Source of the DNA: Deltaproteobacteria bacterium
Lineage (GTDB): Bacteria > Myxococcota > Myxococcia > Myxococcales > JAHFDP01
Assembly: GCA_023248955.1 (NCBI GenBank)
Contig: JAHFDP010000001.1
Location: 88,511 to 152,510 of the forward strand
Length of the DNA stretch: 64,000 nt
Direction: 5' to 3'
The notes beneath the pieces were generated by a model. The model worked only from the letters and a program-made list of their open reading frames with translations. It did no database searches and was not told where the DNA came from. Below are positions 16,255-24,895 of the stretch, piece by piece (the stretch's first letter is position 1; every line of letters begins with the position of its first letter). Both the position numbers and the translations under genes were made by a program.

Positions 16255-16887
16255 TTACGGCACGTCGACGAAAAATGCGGCGTGGCCATGCGGCGAATCA
16301 GGCAACGTATCTGCGCAATCCCCGTAGAGATGGAAACGCACCGTCCAGCGGCCCGCTCTGTCAAAACGAACCGGGCCAATGGTGTAGACGCCGGGCGAGT
16401 CCTCTTTCGCGATCGGACCCGTGGCCGGATTGTTACCGATGAAGATCTCCGCGTAAGGTTTGGCGCCAGTGGCAAGCGATCCATCGGCGGTGCGCACCGC
16501 CGTCAGGTGGAAGGTGACATCTTCGTTGCGCATCACCGGCGAGGACCACCAGGCCACCTGGTATTTGCAATCGTCATCGTTTCCTCCAGCGCCGTTCATG
16601 GTCGCGCCGAAATCGGACGTGCTGCCACCATCGTCCGGTGTGCCCGCGTCCGCTAGGCAGGATGCGGCACTCGTCGCTCTCGCCGTCAACGGTCCACCGG
16701 CACCACCATCCGCGGCGATAAAGCAGTGGTTGTCGGGAGCACCCAGAACGGCACCGCCAAAGATCGTGCTGTTGTTCGCGCCAGTATCTATAGCGGTGGA
16801 AGATTTGTCGGCGGGACAAGCGGCGAAAAGAGAAAGAGCAAAGCAAGGGACGAGCGAGCGCGCGCGTCCGAGAGAAATCGGGATCAC
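16255..16887 (-). CDS. FixH/YtkA-like domain lipoprotein, paralogue of 14214-14693
   Basis: A GTG at 16885-16887 is preceded by a strong GGAGGT, giving 210 residues: a signal with lipobox LFAACPAD (Cys around residue 24), a low-complexity linker, and a beta domain with VTFHLTAV, PGVYTIGPVRFDRAGRWTVRF, HGHAAFFVDV. The last part aligns with the C-terminus of the 14214-14693 protein. It lies 67 bp upstream of the pentaheme cytochrome on the same strand, so both probably belong to one export or redox unit. Function inferred from fold and context only. Confidence 0.78.
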   Translation of the reverse strand: MIPISLGRARSLVPCFALSLFAACPADKSSTAIDTGANNSTIFGGAVLGAPDNHCFIAADGGAGGPLTARATSAASCLADAGTPDDGGSTSDFGATMNGAGGNDDDCKYQVAWWSSPVMRNEDVTFHLTAVRTADGSLATGAKPYAEIFIGNNPATGPIAKEDSPGVYTIGPVRFDRAGRWTVRFHLYGDCADTLPDSPHGHAAFFVDVP

Positions 16888-17002
16888 GCTACCTCCAGAA
16901 TAAGATATTGAATGGAACAATTACAAGCGTCGACTAAGCTTTCAGCCCATTCGGCGAAGCGAGGCCACGCGTGCATTTAACGCTCCCGGCCCCAAAAAGA
17001 AA

Positions 17003-17035
17003 CCGGGCGCGCCCCTTAGAAAGAAGCGCGCCCGG
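17003..17035 (-). terminator. Rho-independent terminator of the 17065-18045 lipoprotein gene
   Basis: CCGGGCGCGC (17003-17012) pairs perfectly with GCGCGCCCGG (17026-17035) around a 13-nt loop. On the minus strand the stem is followed by TTTCTTTTT, as expected for an intrinsic terminator about 30 bp after the stop codon. Confidence 0.85.
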
Positions 17036-17064
17036 AGATGAACGCAACGAAGTCGGAGGCGAAA

Positions 17065-18045
17065 CTATCCGCCGGTCGTGCCACCGGTGGTACCGCCAGT
17101 GGTGCCACCCGTGGTCGTGGTGGTCGCGGGCTTCGTCGTGTAGGAGACCGACGCGGGGCACTTGCCACTCGTATCGAGCGAGAAGGTGCCCTCCACCTGA
17201 ATGATCATGCCGAGGTACGGCTGCAACGCGGCCGCGTTCGAGGGGGTGGTCAGCGACGCATCGCTCACAACGTAGGCCGGCGGCAGCGTGTTGCCCGAGC
17301 TCACCTTGGTTAGCGTCGTCGCCGTAATTTCATTCATGCCGCCGAAAATAGACGCTGTTCCCGAAACGGTCACGTAGTCGCCAATCGCCGGAATCTGGTT
17401 GGTTCCGATCGCTCCGCCACCTTTGACGTACACCAGTGCAGCGCTCTTCGCCGCCGGTGTTTCGCCCGTGGCAACCGCATCTTGAATGTAGAACCGGAAA
17501 GTGCCGGGGTACTTGCCCGACTTCGAGGCGGTCCCGGCTGCGGTCACCACGCCATTCACCGAAACAGGCCCCGTCCATGAGGCCCTTGCCGCAACAACCG
17601 TCGTTCCCGTCCCACCAGTCGGCGTCGCCGTTCCGACACTCGACGCTTCACCGGCCAAATCGCTGCACGCCGTGGGCATCATGATGGACGACTTGCTGTC
17701 GTTCGCGGAGATCACCCAAAGACCTCGCACCTTCGTCGTGGCCGCGAGTTGCGCCTTGCAGTTGGTCTCCCAGCCTTTGCCGACCATTTCAAACAGGAGC
17801 ACGTCGAGCTCGTGGCTTGCCGCATCGTTGAACCGGACGCCGTCGCAATAGGTCGTGGTGCCGCCAGTGCTTCCCGACGTAGAACCAGAGGTAGATCCAG
17901 AGGTAGAACCAGCCGTCGTGGAACCGGCCGTAGATCCACTGGTAGTACCCGACGGCGTGCTGGTGTCGGTCGAGTTCTGACGGCCACCGCAGGCCAGCGC
18001 ACACACAACAAGAGTCAGCGAAAGTTTACGCATTGTGTTCCTCAT
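17065..18045 (-). CDS. Lipoprotein with OB-fold-like domain and low-complexity Ser/Thr/Gly ends
   Basis: This 326-residue protein has a lipoprotein signal (LVVCALACGG), then a tandem STSG/STAG repeat region (about residues 25-65) encoded by near-identical 12-18-bp units around 17876-17945. The central domain contains FRFYIQDAV, IPAIGDYVTVSGTASIFGGMNEI and PYLGMIIQVEGTF, a pattern seen in OB-fold domains found beside extracellular nucleases. The C-terminus is TTGGTTGG repeats. It probably sits on the outer membrane. A strong terminator follows. Confidence 0.75.
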   Translation of the reverse strand: MRNTMRKLSLTLVVCALACGGRQNSTDTSTPSGTTSGSTAGSTTAGSTSGSTSGSTSGSTGGTTTYCDGVRFNDAASHELDVLLFEMVGKGWETNCKAQLAATTKVRGLWVISANDSKSSIMMPTACSDLAGEASSVGTATPTGGTGTTVVAARASWTGPVSVNGVVTAAGTASKSGKYPGTFRFYIQDAVATGETPAAKSAALVYVKGGGAIGTNQIPAIGDYVTVSGTASIFGGMNEITATTLTKVSSGNTLPPAYVVSDASLTTPSNAAALQPYLGMIIQVEGTFSLDTSGKCPASVSYTTKPATTTTTGGTTGGTTGGTTGG

Positions 18046-18180
18046 GAAGATTGGTTTCGGGGGAAAGGCTCGACGCGGAAACGATTGTGTCTGAAGCGAC
18101 GATACGGCCGTTTAGTGACATTTGCGTGACGCGTCAAGTCCACGGTATCCGCAATTTTTTCGGATCGTTTTGATCGCATC

Positions 18181-19326
18181 ATGCGCCGACACGACCGCTT
18201 CGTGCTCACATTCCTCGTCGCAGGTCAGCTCGCCGCGTGTTCGTGCGGCAGTCACCTTCGCGCCGTCAAGGACCCGCCCCCGGCAACGTCATGCGCAGCC
18301 ACCGGATCGATCGCAGGTCGGGTCTGTGCGCCGGACGCGCGCACTTGGCTCGGTGGGGCTACCGTTGAAGTGAGCGGCCAGGATTGCAGTGGCGGATCTT
18401 TCCATCGTCAAGTCGAGTCGGCCGCCGACGGAAGCTTTACGCTGCCCGGTGTGCCGCCGGGAAAATGGGACCTGCACATCGCCCTCGGAACTTTCACGCA
18501 CAGCGCTTCGGTCGACGTCGCGCCGGGTGCCCAATTGCGACTGCCGGACGACCGCGCCTGCCTCGACCCGATCCAGGCCGCGGTGGTGCAAGGTCACGGC
18601 GATCGCATCGAGACGTTGCTGACGAATCTCAAAGTCAAAGTCACTACATTCGACGGCAACACTGGCGGCTACACCACCAGCGCGCTTCCGCTCCTGCGCG
18701 ACCTGCAAGCGCTCAAGAAATTCGACATCCTCTTCATCGACTGCGCGGCCGCTTCCGCGAAGGGTCAGATCGATCTGGGCGATCCGAAAGTCGCCGAGGC
18801 ACTCAAGGCCTACGTCGAGCAAGGCGGATCCGTCTATGCGAGCGACTGGGCTTTCCTCTTCGTAGAGCAGGCATTCCCGGATCGCTTCAACTTCGACATC
18901 AACGGCGGGAGCGCCAAGGCAACGAACCCCTTCGACACCACCATGCTGCTGGGTTACGCGCCGCAGGATGTGACGGCCACGGTGAACGATCCGAAGTTGG
19001 CCAACTTCCTCGGCAAGCAGTCGGTCAAGATCTCCTTTCCGCGGGACCAGAAAACGCACACCATCACCGTGCATTGGGGACTCATGCAAGACGCTCCACC
19101 GGGCGTCAACGTGCTGCTCGCGGGCAACGCGCGGATGTGCGCCCCGAGCGATCGTGCGTGCAGCAAGTCGGCGGGTACCGCGCAGAACATTCCGCTGGCG
19201 GTGACGTTCCACGCCGGCCCCGAGGGGAGAAACGGCGGCAACGTGGTCTACACGTCGTTCCACAACGTGGAGCAGTCCAACTCCGACGTTGAGCAGATTT
19301 TGACCTATCTGATTTTTCACCTATGA
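18181..19326 (+). CDS. Lipoprotein with carboxypeptidase-regulatory-like domain and ThuA/GATase1-like domain
   Basis: This 381-residue protein has a lipoprotein signal (VAGQLAACSCG), an N-terminal beta domain (about 45-125) with ATVEVSGQDC...DGSFTLPGVPPGKWDLHIA, typical of carboxypeptidase-regulatory-like folds, then an alpha/beta domain (about 135-381) with LLTNLKVKVTTFDGN, KKFDILFIDC and YVEQGGSVYASDW. The second part resembles class I glutamine-amidotransferase-like/ThuA sugar-binding folds; no catalytic triad is evident. It overlaps the downstream phosphoesterase gene by 4 bp (ATGA). Confidence 0.72.
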   Translation: MRRHDRFVLTFLVAGQLAACSCGSHLRAVKDPPPATSCAATGSIAGRVCAPDARTWLGGATVEVSGQDCSGGSFHRQVESAADGSFTLPGVPPGKWDLHIALGTFTHSASVDVAPGAQLRLPDDRACLDPIQAAVVQGHGDRIETLLTNLKVKVTTFDGNTGGYTTSALPLLRDLQALKKFDILFIDCAAASAKGQIDLGDPKVAEALKAYVEQGGSVYASDWAFLFVEQAFPDRFNFDINGGSAKATNPFDTTMLLGYAPQDVTATVNDPKLANFLGKQSVKISFPRDQKTHTITVHWGLMQDAPPGVNVLLAGNARMCAPSDRACSKSAGTAQNIPLAVTFHAGPEGRNGGNVVYTSFHNVEQSNSDVEQILTYLIFHL

Positions 19327-20291
19327 CCGGAGTGCCCATGCCGAGCGTTGCTGGCAGCCGCTGGACGATGGCTTGCGTTGCGCTCGCGATGGCCTGTGGG
19401 CGCAGCGGACCGGTGCCGAGCACCACGGCAAATGGGGTTGGAAATGGGACCGGAAATGGGTCTGGAAGTGGGATGGGAAACGGGACCGACACCAAACCCG
19501 CGAACGTGATTCACCTTCCGGCCGTGGATCATCTCTTCTTCGCCATGACCGGCGACACGCGGCCGCACGACTGCGATCAGACGCAATTGTACCCGAAGGA
19601 TCAGATCGCGCAGGTCGCCGCTGGGATGGCCAAAGTCGGCGCGCAATTCGCGGTTGACCTGGGCGACCACATGTTCGTCTGCAACGGCAGCCTGCAAGAG
19701 GCGCACGCGCAGATGGGGCTGTACATGGACGCCATCAAGGCTTTCCCGCAGCCATTCTTCATGACCATGGGTAACCACGAGTGTGGCCAGGGACGTTGCG
19801 CCACCAGCGGCGGCGATGCCAACATGGACGCGTTTCTCGAAGCGCTCAAACCGGTTAGCGCGCTTCCTTACTATTCGTTCGACGTCAAAACCGCGCGCGG
19901 GCTGGCGGTGTTTGTCGTCGCCGCGGACGATGCCTGGGACAGCACCGAGGCACAGTGGCTCGAAGCAACGCTGGCCCGCGCCGATGCCGAAGCGACCTAC
20001 ACGTTCGTCGCGCGTCACCATCCCATCGATGGACCGCGCAACGGAAACACCGCAGTCGTGAACACCGTTTTGGGCCACCACTATTCGCTCATCCTCACGG
20101 CGCACGATCACGTCTACCGGCGCAGTACCGGCGCCAACGGCCGCGCGGTGGTGGTTGGGCTGGGCGGCGCCAGCAACCGTGACGTCGGTTTCGGCACCGT
20201 CCTCGAAAAGCCGAGCGGCGAATTGTCGTTCGTGCAGTACGACGCCAACGGCAACCCGGGCGACTCGTGGAGCGTTACCGCGCGCAATTAG
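19323..20291 (+). CDS. Metallophosphoesterase lipoprotein
   Basis: This 322-residue protein (or 317 from the second ATG at 19338) has a lipoprotein signal (VALAMACGRSG), a Gly/Asn/Ser/Thr-rich spacer (GNGTGNGSGSGMGNG), then a calcineurin-like phosphoesterase domain. The metal-site blocks are AMTGDTRPH, DLGDHMF, TMGNHECG, RHHPID and LTAHDHVY. It acts outside the cytoplasm on phosphoesters of unknown type. Its start overlaps the preceding lipoprotein gene, so the two are translationally coupled and may act together. Confidence 0.85.
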   Translation: MTGVPMPSVAGSRWTMACVALAMACGRSGPVPSTTANGVGNGTGNGSGSGMGNGTDTKPANVIHLPAVDHLFFAMTGDTRPHDCDQTQLYPKDQIAQVAAGMAKVGAQFAVDLGDHMFVCNGSLQEAHAQMGLYMDAIKAFPQPFFMTMGNHECGQGRCATSGGDANMDAFLEALKPVSALPYYSFDVKTARGLAVFVVAADDAWDSTEAQWLEATLARADAEATYTFVARHHPIDGPRNGNTAVVNTVLGHHYSLILTAHDHVYRRSTGANGRAVVVGLGGASNRDVGFGTVLEKPSGELSFVQYDANGNPGDSWSVTARN

Positions 20292-20362
20292 ATTCGTGGA
20301 CAGAAGGCAGCGCCGGCCTGTAGGGTCCTGCGCGGACGAGGGCCAAACTTCAGCCGAGATCG

Positions 20363-20930
20363 ATGCCCCAAATCATCCATCGCCTCCCCCACGCCGGTAC
20401 CGCTTGGCTGATTGGACTCCTGCTCTCGGGCTGCGTGACGGTCTATGAGCCGCTCGTTTCCCTGCAACGCCCGGTTGTCATCGATCCCGAGGTCGGAAAC
20501 TTCGAGGGCCAACACCTGCTCGTCCGCTGCATCCCTGGGGACTATCTCCGGGGCAGGTTCCAGAGCCGCCTGCGCGCGGCACATTAACGCCCATTTGAGC
20601 TCCCAGCCGCGCGCTGCTTTTGCGGGCGACGCGCGCGCGTCGCCGAGCTGGCTCGACGATTTTCGCCTCCAGGTCGCCGCACGGAGCCCACGACTCGCGC
20701 AGTGCTTCACGGGCGCCGACAGACCTGGCTCGCTGCGCTGGACCGCCTCGGTGAATCCGGAGAGTGGCGCGGTCTCCGATCACGAGCTTGAGCCCGTGGG
20801 ACCAAGCGCAGAGCTCGGGCATGAGCAGCGGGAGTGCGTCGTGCGCGCTCTGGCAAGCCCGGTTTACCGATTGCGTGCACCCCAGTCGCAGTCGATGCCA
20901 AATCGGGTCAGCTTGGTGATTGAGTTTTAG
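20363..20930 (+). pseudogene. Lipoprotein with AgmX/PglI-type C-terminus, interrupted by a frameshift
   Basis: The first frame (20363-20587) encodes a lipoprotein start (IGLLLSGCVTVYEPL) and a conserved-looking stretch (QRPVVIDPEVGNFEGQHLL, VRCIPGDYL), then stops. The other frame (open 20445-20930) continues sensibly from about 20550 with ACARHINAHLSSQ and ends in a domain like the AgmX/PglI C-terminus (LRWTASVNPESGAVSDHELE, ECVVRALASPVYRL). Joining them needs a +1 shift near 20548-20560, around TCCGGGGCAGG. This could be a real broken gene or an assembly error. The 3' end overlaps the convergent phosphoesterase gene by 4 bp. Confidence 0.6.
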
Positions 20931-22492
20931 GAGCCTGTCTCGATATTGCCCAGACTGCGGCGAACGATCGCGCTCTTGCGACGCCGACGCCCACGGGATC
21001 CCCAAAGCACGACGAGGACCACAGCGACCAGGCGATCCACACCACTGGTTCTGCAGCCACAACCCGACGCAACAAGCGCGGGACTATCACCGGAAACACC
21101 AGCGTCATGCACGCTCGCGCCATCAGGAATACCTGCGTCCGCGCCGCCGTCGGGTAGCGCACCACCCGCGTCGGACAAACCGGAATCCGACGCGCCGGCA
21201 TCCGAATCACCGGCATCTGGCGCCGTCAGACAGTCGCTCTTCGCTGGCGTGAAAGTGAAGGAATCGATCGCGCGACCGCTGGTGTCTTTGGCGATCGCGG
21301 TCGTCGCTCCACTCTGTGAAACCGAGACTTCGACGAAAGAAAGCGTTTTCCGCGCCACCACCACACCGGCCGCCGTGCCATCGGGGTCGTACATTGGCGC
21401 TCCGCCACCACCGACCACGAGATAGTCGACGCACCCTTCACGACCACGTTGGTAATAGTGATCGTGTCCGGAAAAAACGGCCAGCACGCCATATTTGAGA
21501 ATCAAAGGTGCGACCTTGGCTTGTGCCTCCGCACCGCCGCCGTGCCCCGATCCCGCCACCGGATGGCTGTAGGGCCCTTGGTGAGTCACCACGAACAGGG
21601 CCTTTTCAGCCGCCTTCGCCGCTGCGAGATCGGCGTCGAGCCACTCCACCTGCGCATCCGAAATGCCCGGCGCCCGATCGCCAAATCCCAACGCACCGGC
21701 CGCGCCCTCGAAGGCATCGACAAACGCGAAATGCACCCGGCCCCATTCGGTTGAATAAAAATAGGGATGCGGCTGATTGGGCGTGAATCCGGGCGCATTA
21801 ATCAAAGAATCATAATTGGTCGTATCAATCGTTTCGTGATTTCCAATCGTGGCAAAGAGTGGAAACCGCGAGAGCAGTTTGCGTTCCACATCGAAAAACT
21901 CCGTGTATCCGTTATCGTCCCCGGAGACGGCCGGCGTATTGAGCGCCAAATCCCCAGTATGAACGAGAAACGCGGCATCGCTTTCATTGGCGAGGATTGC
22001 ATCCACCACCGCCTGGTGATCGCCACGCGTCGAGGACTGCAGCACCGGGTTGTTGCGGCTATCGCCATAGACCACGAACTTGAACGCCGGCCGCGTCTCC
22101 ACCAGCGGCGCGGTGGTGAATTGCCCGTGGGGAACCAAACCGCTCTCGGAATCAAACGGCTTGTCGAGAACAAAAGAATAATGGGTGCCCGGCAAGAGGC
22201 CGGTGAGATGCACGCGATGTTCGCGGCTGCAAGCGTTATCCGAAAACGAGGAGCCGCCACGCGCCGCTGGCGACAGCATCAGCGACGGCGAATCGCCATT
22301 GGGCGTTCCCGTGAATGCATCGACCGCGCATTGGTTGAACCCGCTGGCGTCGCCCTCGTGATGCGCGGTCGACCAAGCCACCCAGGCCTCGGTTTCGGTG
22401 ACGCCGGTGATGACCGGGCCCTTTACCACTGCGGGATATTGGCTGGCCTGAGCAAACGCCGGAATCAGAAGAAAAACGAAGAGGCGATTCAT
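20927..22492 (-). CDS. Purple-acid-phosphatase-like metallophosphoesterase with MYXO-CTERM tail
   Basis: About 521 residues from the ATG at 22490-22492. A Sec signal (RLFVFLLIPAFAQA) is followed by an N-terminal fibronectin-like domain (PVITGVTETEAWVAWST), then a calcineurin-like phosphoesterase domain with VYGDSRNN, HTGDLALN, TIGNHETI, VTHQGPYSH and FSGHDHYYQRG (complete dinuclear metal set). A DAG-rich linker precedes the C-terminal SGCGCRTSG plus hydrophobic helix plus RGRRRR. That tail is the MYXO-CTERM sorting signal, cleaved at the Cys for surface anchoring in myxobacteria. Substrate unknown. Confidence 0.88.
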   Translation of the reverse strand: MNRLFVFLLIPAFAQASQYPAVVKGPVITGVTETEAWVAWSTAHHEGDASGFNQCAVDAFTGTPNGDSPSLMLSPAARGGSSFSDNACSREHRVHLTGLLPGTHYSFVLDKPFDSESGLVPHGQFTTAPLVETRPAFKFVVYGDSRNNPVLQSSTRGDHQAVVDAILANESDAAFLVHTGDLALNTPAVSGDDNGYTEFFDVERKLLSRFPLFATIGNHETIDTTNYDSLINAPGFTPNQPHPYFYSTEWGRVHFAFVDAFEGAAGALGFGDRAPGISDAQVEWLDADLAAAKAAEKALFVVTHQGPYSHPVAGSGHGGGAEAQAKVAPLILKYGVLAVFSGHDHYYQRGREGCVDYLVVGGGGAPMYDPDGTAAGVVVARKTLSFVEVSVSQSGATTAIAKDTSGRAIDSFTFTPAKSDCLTAPDAGDSDAGASDSGLSDAGGALPDGGADAGIPDGASVHDAGVSGDSPALVASGCGCRTSGVDRLVAVVLVVLWGSRGRRRRKSAIVRRSLGNIETGS

Positions 22493-22786
22493 GGTCATTC
22501 AGCGAATGGGGACGGTAGTTGATACTTCAAGTTGGACGCCCCGAATACTAACTTGACATTTTAGCAAGTCGACTTCTTGTTTTAGATCGCGATATCGAAA
22601 GCAATTCATCAAATAATCATTCACCATGCCGATGGCCTGCGAAGCATTTGGAGTGCGCGTGCGCATACCAGTCTGTCCAATCATTGAACTAGGGCCAGTC
22701 CTAAAAGGGGTTCGGAGCGGAGTTTATTCGAACGCCGGTCGGCGAAGAAACAGGCGGCTCGTCCCTTGTATGTCGCCGATTCCAAG
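22493..22786. other. AT-richer spacer with no supported gene
   Basis: About 290 bp between the divergent phosphoesterase gene and the GH26-like remnant. Base composition is clearly lower in GC than in the surrounding genes. A TTGACA hexamer sits at 22553-22558 on the plus strand, without a convincing -10 box. A 61-codon minus-strand frame exists but has no ribosome site or recognisable domain. Nothing else is evident. Confidence 0.5.
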
Positions 22787-23689
22787 ATGAATCGCACACT
22801 CCTCTCGATACTCCTCCTGGCCGCCTGCGCGCGGACGACCACCAACGACGTGCCTCCTTCCGATCCCGGTCCCGACATCAGCGAGAAGCGGCCGATCGGG
22901 AACATCAACATCGGAATGTATTTCGGCGAAAATGTTTCCGAAGAAACGTTGGCGTCGGTGGAAAAAAACATCGGCCATCATATTGATCGGCTCCTCCTCT
23001 ATCGCTCGCTGGATGCCTTTGCCGATCGCTATCCCAGCAACGTTGAATTTTTTCATTTCCTGGACCGGCTCTGGCAACGCGGCACGGAGCTTTGGCTCAC
23101 CTGGACTCCACCGTCGACGCTCGCGGAAGTGGAGAAGGGAACGTACGACGCTGCGGCCATGAGCTACATCCATGACATCGCTTCCGTCGGAGCCCCGGTA
23201 TGGATTTCGTTTGCGCCCTACGTCAATGGAAGCAGCACGCCTTATAGTGTCGGGGTGAATCCCGCTGAAAATAGTCCGGAGCATTTTAGGAATGCCTGGT
23301 GGCATCTCCACTATTTGGTTGGAAACACGCTCTTCCAAGACGGCGCCGACGACATTGCCGTCCGCTGGGTGCTCTCCTTTGCCGCGCACCCGGTCGAGAA
23401 AAAAGGTGCGAATGGTTGGACGCTCGATAATTTCTGGCCAGGCGATTCCGTGGTGGATGCGATTGCGTTGAATGGATTTAATCAGGTGGACAGCTGGCCG
23501 TTGGTTTGGCCGTTGCCATTGGCGAATTCGTTTTCCTCAATGCCTGCCCCGAGATCATTTACAAACGCCGCCTCGGTTCCAGTTTGCAGGGCAGCCTCGC
23601 GGTGGTTTCTGAATCGGCGAAATTCGTTCAAGCCAACTGGATCGAATGGTTTGTTCCCAATTTCACGCTGGCACTCTTTGCGCTCATGA
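22787..23689 (+). pseudogene. GH26-like glycosidase lipoprotein, degenerate and truncated
   Basis: A lipoprotein signal (LLLAACARTT) is followed by a TIM-barrel start (IGNINIGMYFGENVSEETL, LLLYRSLDAFADRYPSN), PEHFRNAWWHLHYL, VRWVLSF and NFWPGDSVVDAIALNGFN, the order seen in GH26 mannanase-like enzymes. At the acid/base position, where GH26 proteins read about FxHExNG, this one has FAPYVNGSS, so the catalytic Glu is missing. After about residue 235 (near 23500) the frame turns into unrelated Arg/Ser-rich sequence, and the expected nucleophile region is absent. It is probably an inactivated gene joined to other DNA. Confidence 0.65.
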
Positions 23690-23931
23690 CCACGCCGATC
23701 TTTTGGGCCAACGGAATTTCCGGCATTGCCTATCTGATTCCATCGCTCCTGAACCCATTGCAAGCGCCCATTCTTTTGGCTGGCCCTTTTCTCTCGGGCG
23801 GCGGCCTTTCACTTTTTCTCTTGCCGGCGTTTCTCCTGACGCTGCTCTACACCATGGTCTTTCGCGGCCTCCTCTTCGATGAGCTGTCGCGCGGCTCGCG
23901 CCGGCTACGTGCATTTCGCGCGCGCTTTTAG
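23488..23931 (+). pseudogene. C-terminal fragment of a multi-pass membrane protein
   Basis: In the frame one base off from the preceding gene, the sequence from about 23488 reads QLAVGLAVAIGEFVFLNACP, then ESAKFVQANWIEWFVPNFTLALF, and two or three further hydrophobic helices ending LLYTMVFRGLLFDELSRGSRR. It has the look of the end of an integral membrane protein, with a positive-inside tail. There is no credible start or ribosome site: the only options are TTG at 23506 or later Met codons. The 5' part of this gene is missing, consistent with a deletion junction near 23490-23510. The family was not recognised. Confidence 0.55.
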
Positions 23932-23943
23932 CTCGGGGAAAAA

Positions 23944-24807
23944 TTAGCGCGGTAATTTGCGCCAATCCACGAGCGTGCTACCTCGGGCGTCGGGCTGACA
24001 AGCCGGACAAAAATCGGCGTCGTGCCCATGAACGCCCGCGCTGCGAATGGTCGAACCACACCGAGGACAGGGATGGCCGTGGCGTCCTCGCACTTCTAGA
24101 AAATCACGCAACTTCATATCCGGCGCGGGTTTGCGCCGCGCGATCTCCTTATTGGCGTTGGAGAGCACCGCCACCAGCGCGTCGGGAAGCCGATCCAAAT
24201 CTGCGTCGGGAAGTTTGCGGACCAGTGTTTTGGGATGAAGCCGGGCTTCCCACAACGCTTCATCGGCATAGGCATTGCCAAATGAATCGAGCGCCGCTTT
24301 ATCCATTAAAAATACTTTGGCCTGATCGCGGCGCTGACGGGCCAATGCACGAAACACGGCGTGAGTGAAAAGGCGGCGGTTAAGGACGTCCACGCCAATT
24401 TGCGAAAATCCGGGCAGCGCTTCCAATCGGTCCGCCGCGGCAACATAGAATTTGCCCATGGAAACATCGTCGCGGTAACGCAGCTCGCGTCCGTCCTCGA
24501 GCAAGAGCGCAACCGCCAAATCGCCCGGTGATTTGGTTTCTCCCGCGGCTGCAATTGAAAAGCGCCCGGCCAACATCGGTGAAACCACAATGGCGAGACT
24601 CTCCGAACCGATGAGATCAAAGACAACGAAATGGCCGCGCCGCCGCACGCCGCGAATGGTCTGCGCGACCAGCAGATCCTCCGCGCGCCCTGGAACCGCC
24701 AGGCGAACCACGATCGGTTTTTTCACCCGAACAGCGTGAATAGCGCGGCCCGCAACGGCTTCGTCCAAGCAAGGAATCCAGTAATCGAGGTCGGGTCGTT
24801 CGGCCAT
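23944..24807 (-). CDS. Fpg/Nei-family DNA glycosylase with Ala in place of the N-terminal catalytic Pro
   Basis: This 287-residue protein starts MAERPDLDYWIP. It has the family beta-sandwich (VRLAVPGRAEDLLV, GRFSIAAAGE), the helix-two-turn-helix region with FGNAYADEALWEARLHP, and a C-terminal zinc finger CPRC...CPAC. Family members excise oxidised bases and cut at abasic sites, using Pro1 (after Met removal) and Glu2. Here the mature N-terminus would be Ala-Glu, so lyase chemistry may be altered. Length and zinc finger are otherwise normal. Confidence 0.88.
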   Translation of the reverse strand: MAERPDLDYWIPCLDEAVAGRAIHAVRVKKPIVVRLAVPGRAEDLLVAQTIRGVRRRGHFVVFDLIGSESLAIVVSPMLAGRFSIAAAGETKSPGDLAVALLLEDGRELRYRDDVSMGKFYVAAADRLEALPGFSQIGVDVLNRRLFTHAVFRALARQRRDQAKVFLMDKAALDSFGNAYADEALWEARLHPKTLVRKLPDADLDRLPDALVAVLSNANKEIARRKPAPDMKLRDFLEVRGRHGHPCPRCGSTIRSAGVHGHDADFCPACQPDARGSTLVDWRKLPR

Positions 24808-24895
24808 GTGCTAATTCGCGAGATCCATTTGTCGGTCCCCTGCGCCTCATGCATAGTAGGCGCTTCTTTGGTCTCGGGGAATTTAGGAGATCCTG

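Noticed and set aside
18289..19320. 343-codon frame antisense to the carboxypeptidase-regulatory/GATase-like lipoprotein
   Set aside because: The plus-strand gene has a lipobox, domains and a 4-bp overlap with its neighbour; the antisense frame has none.
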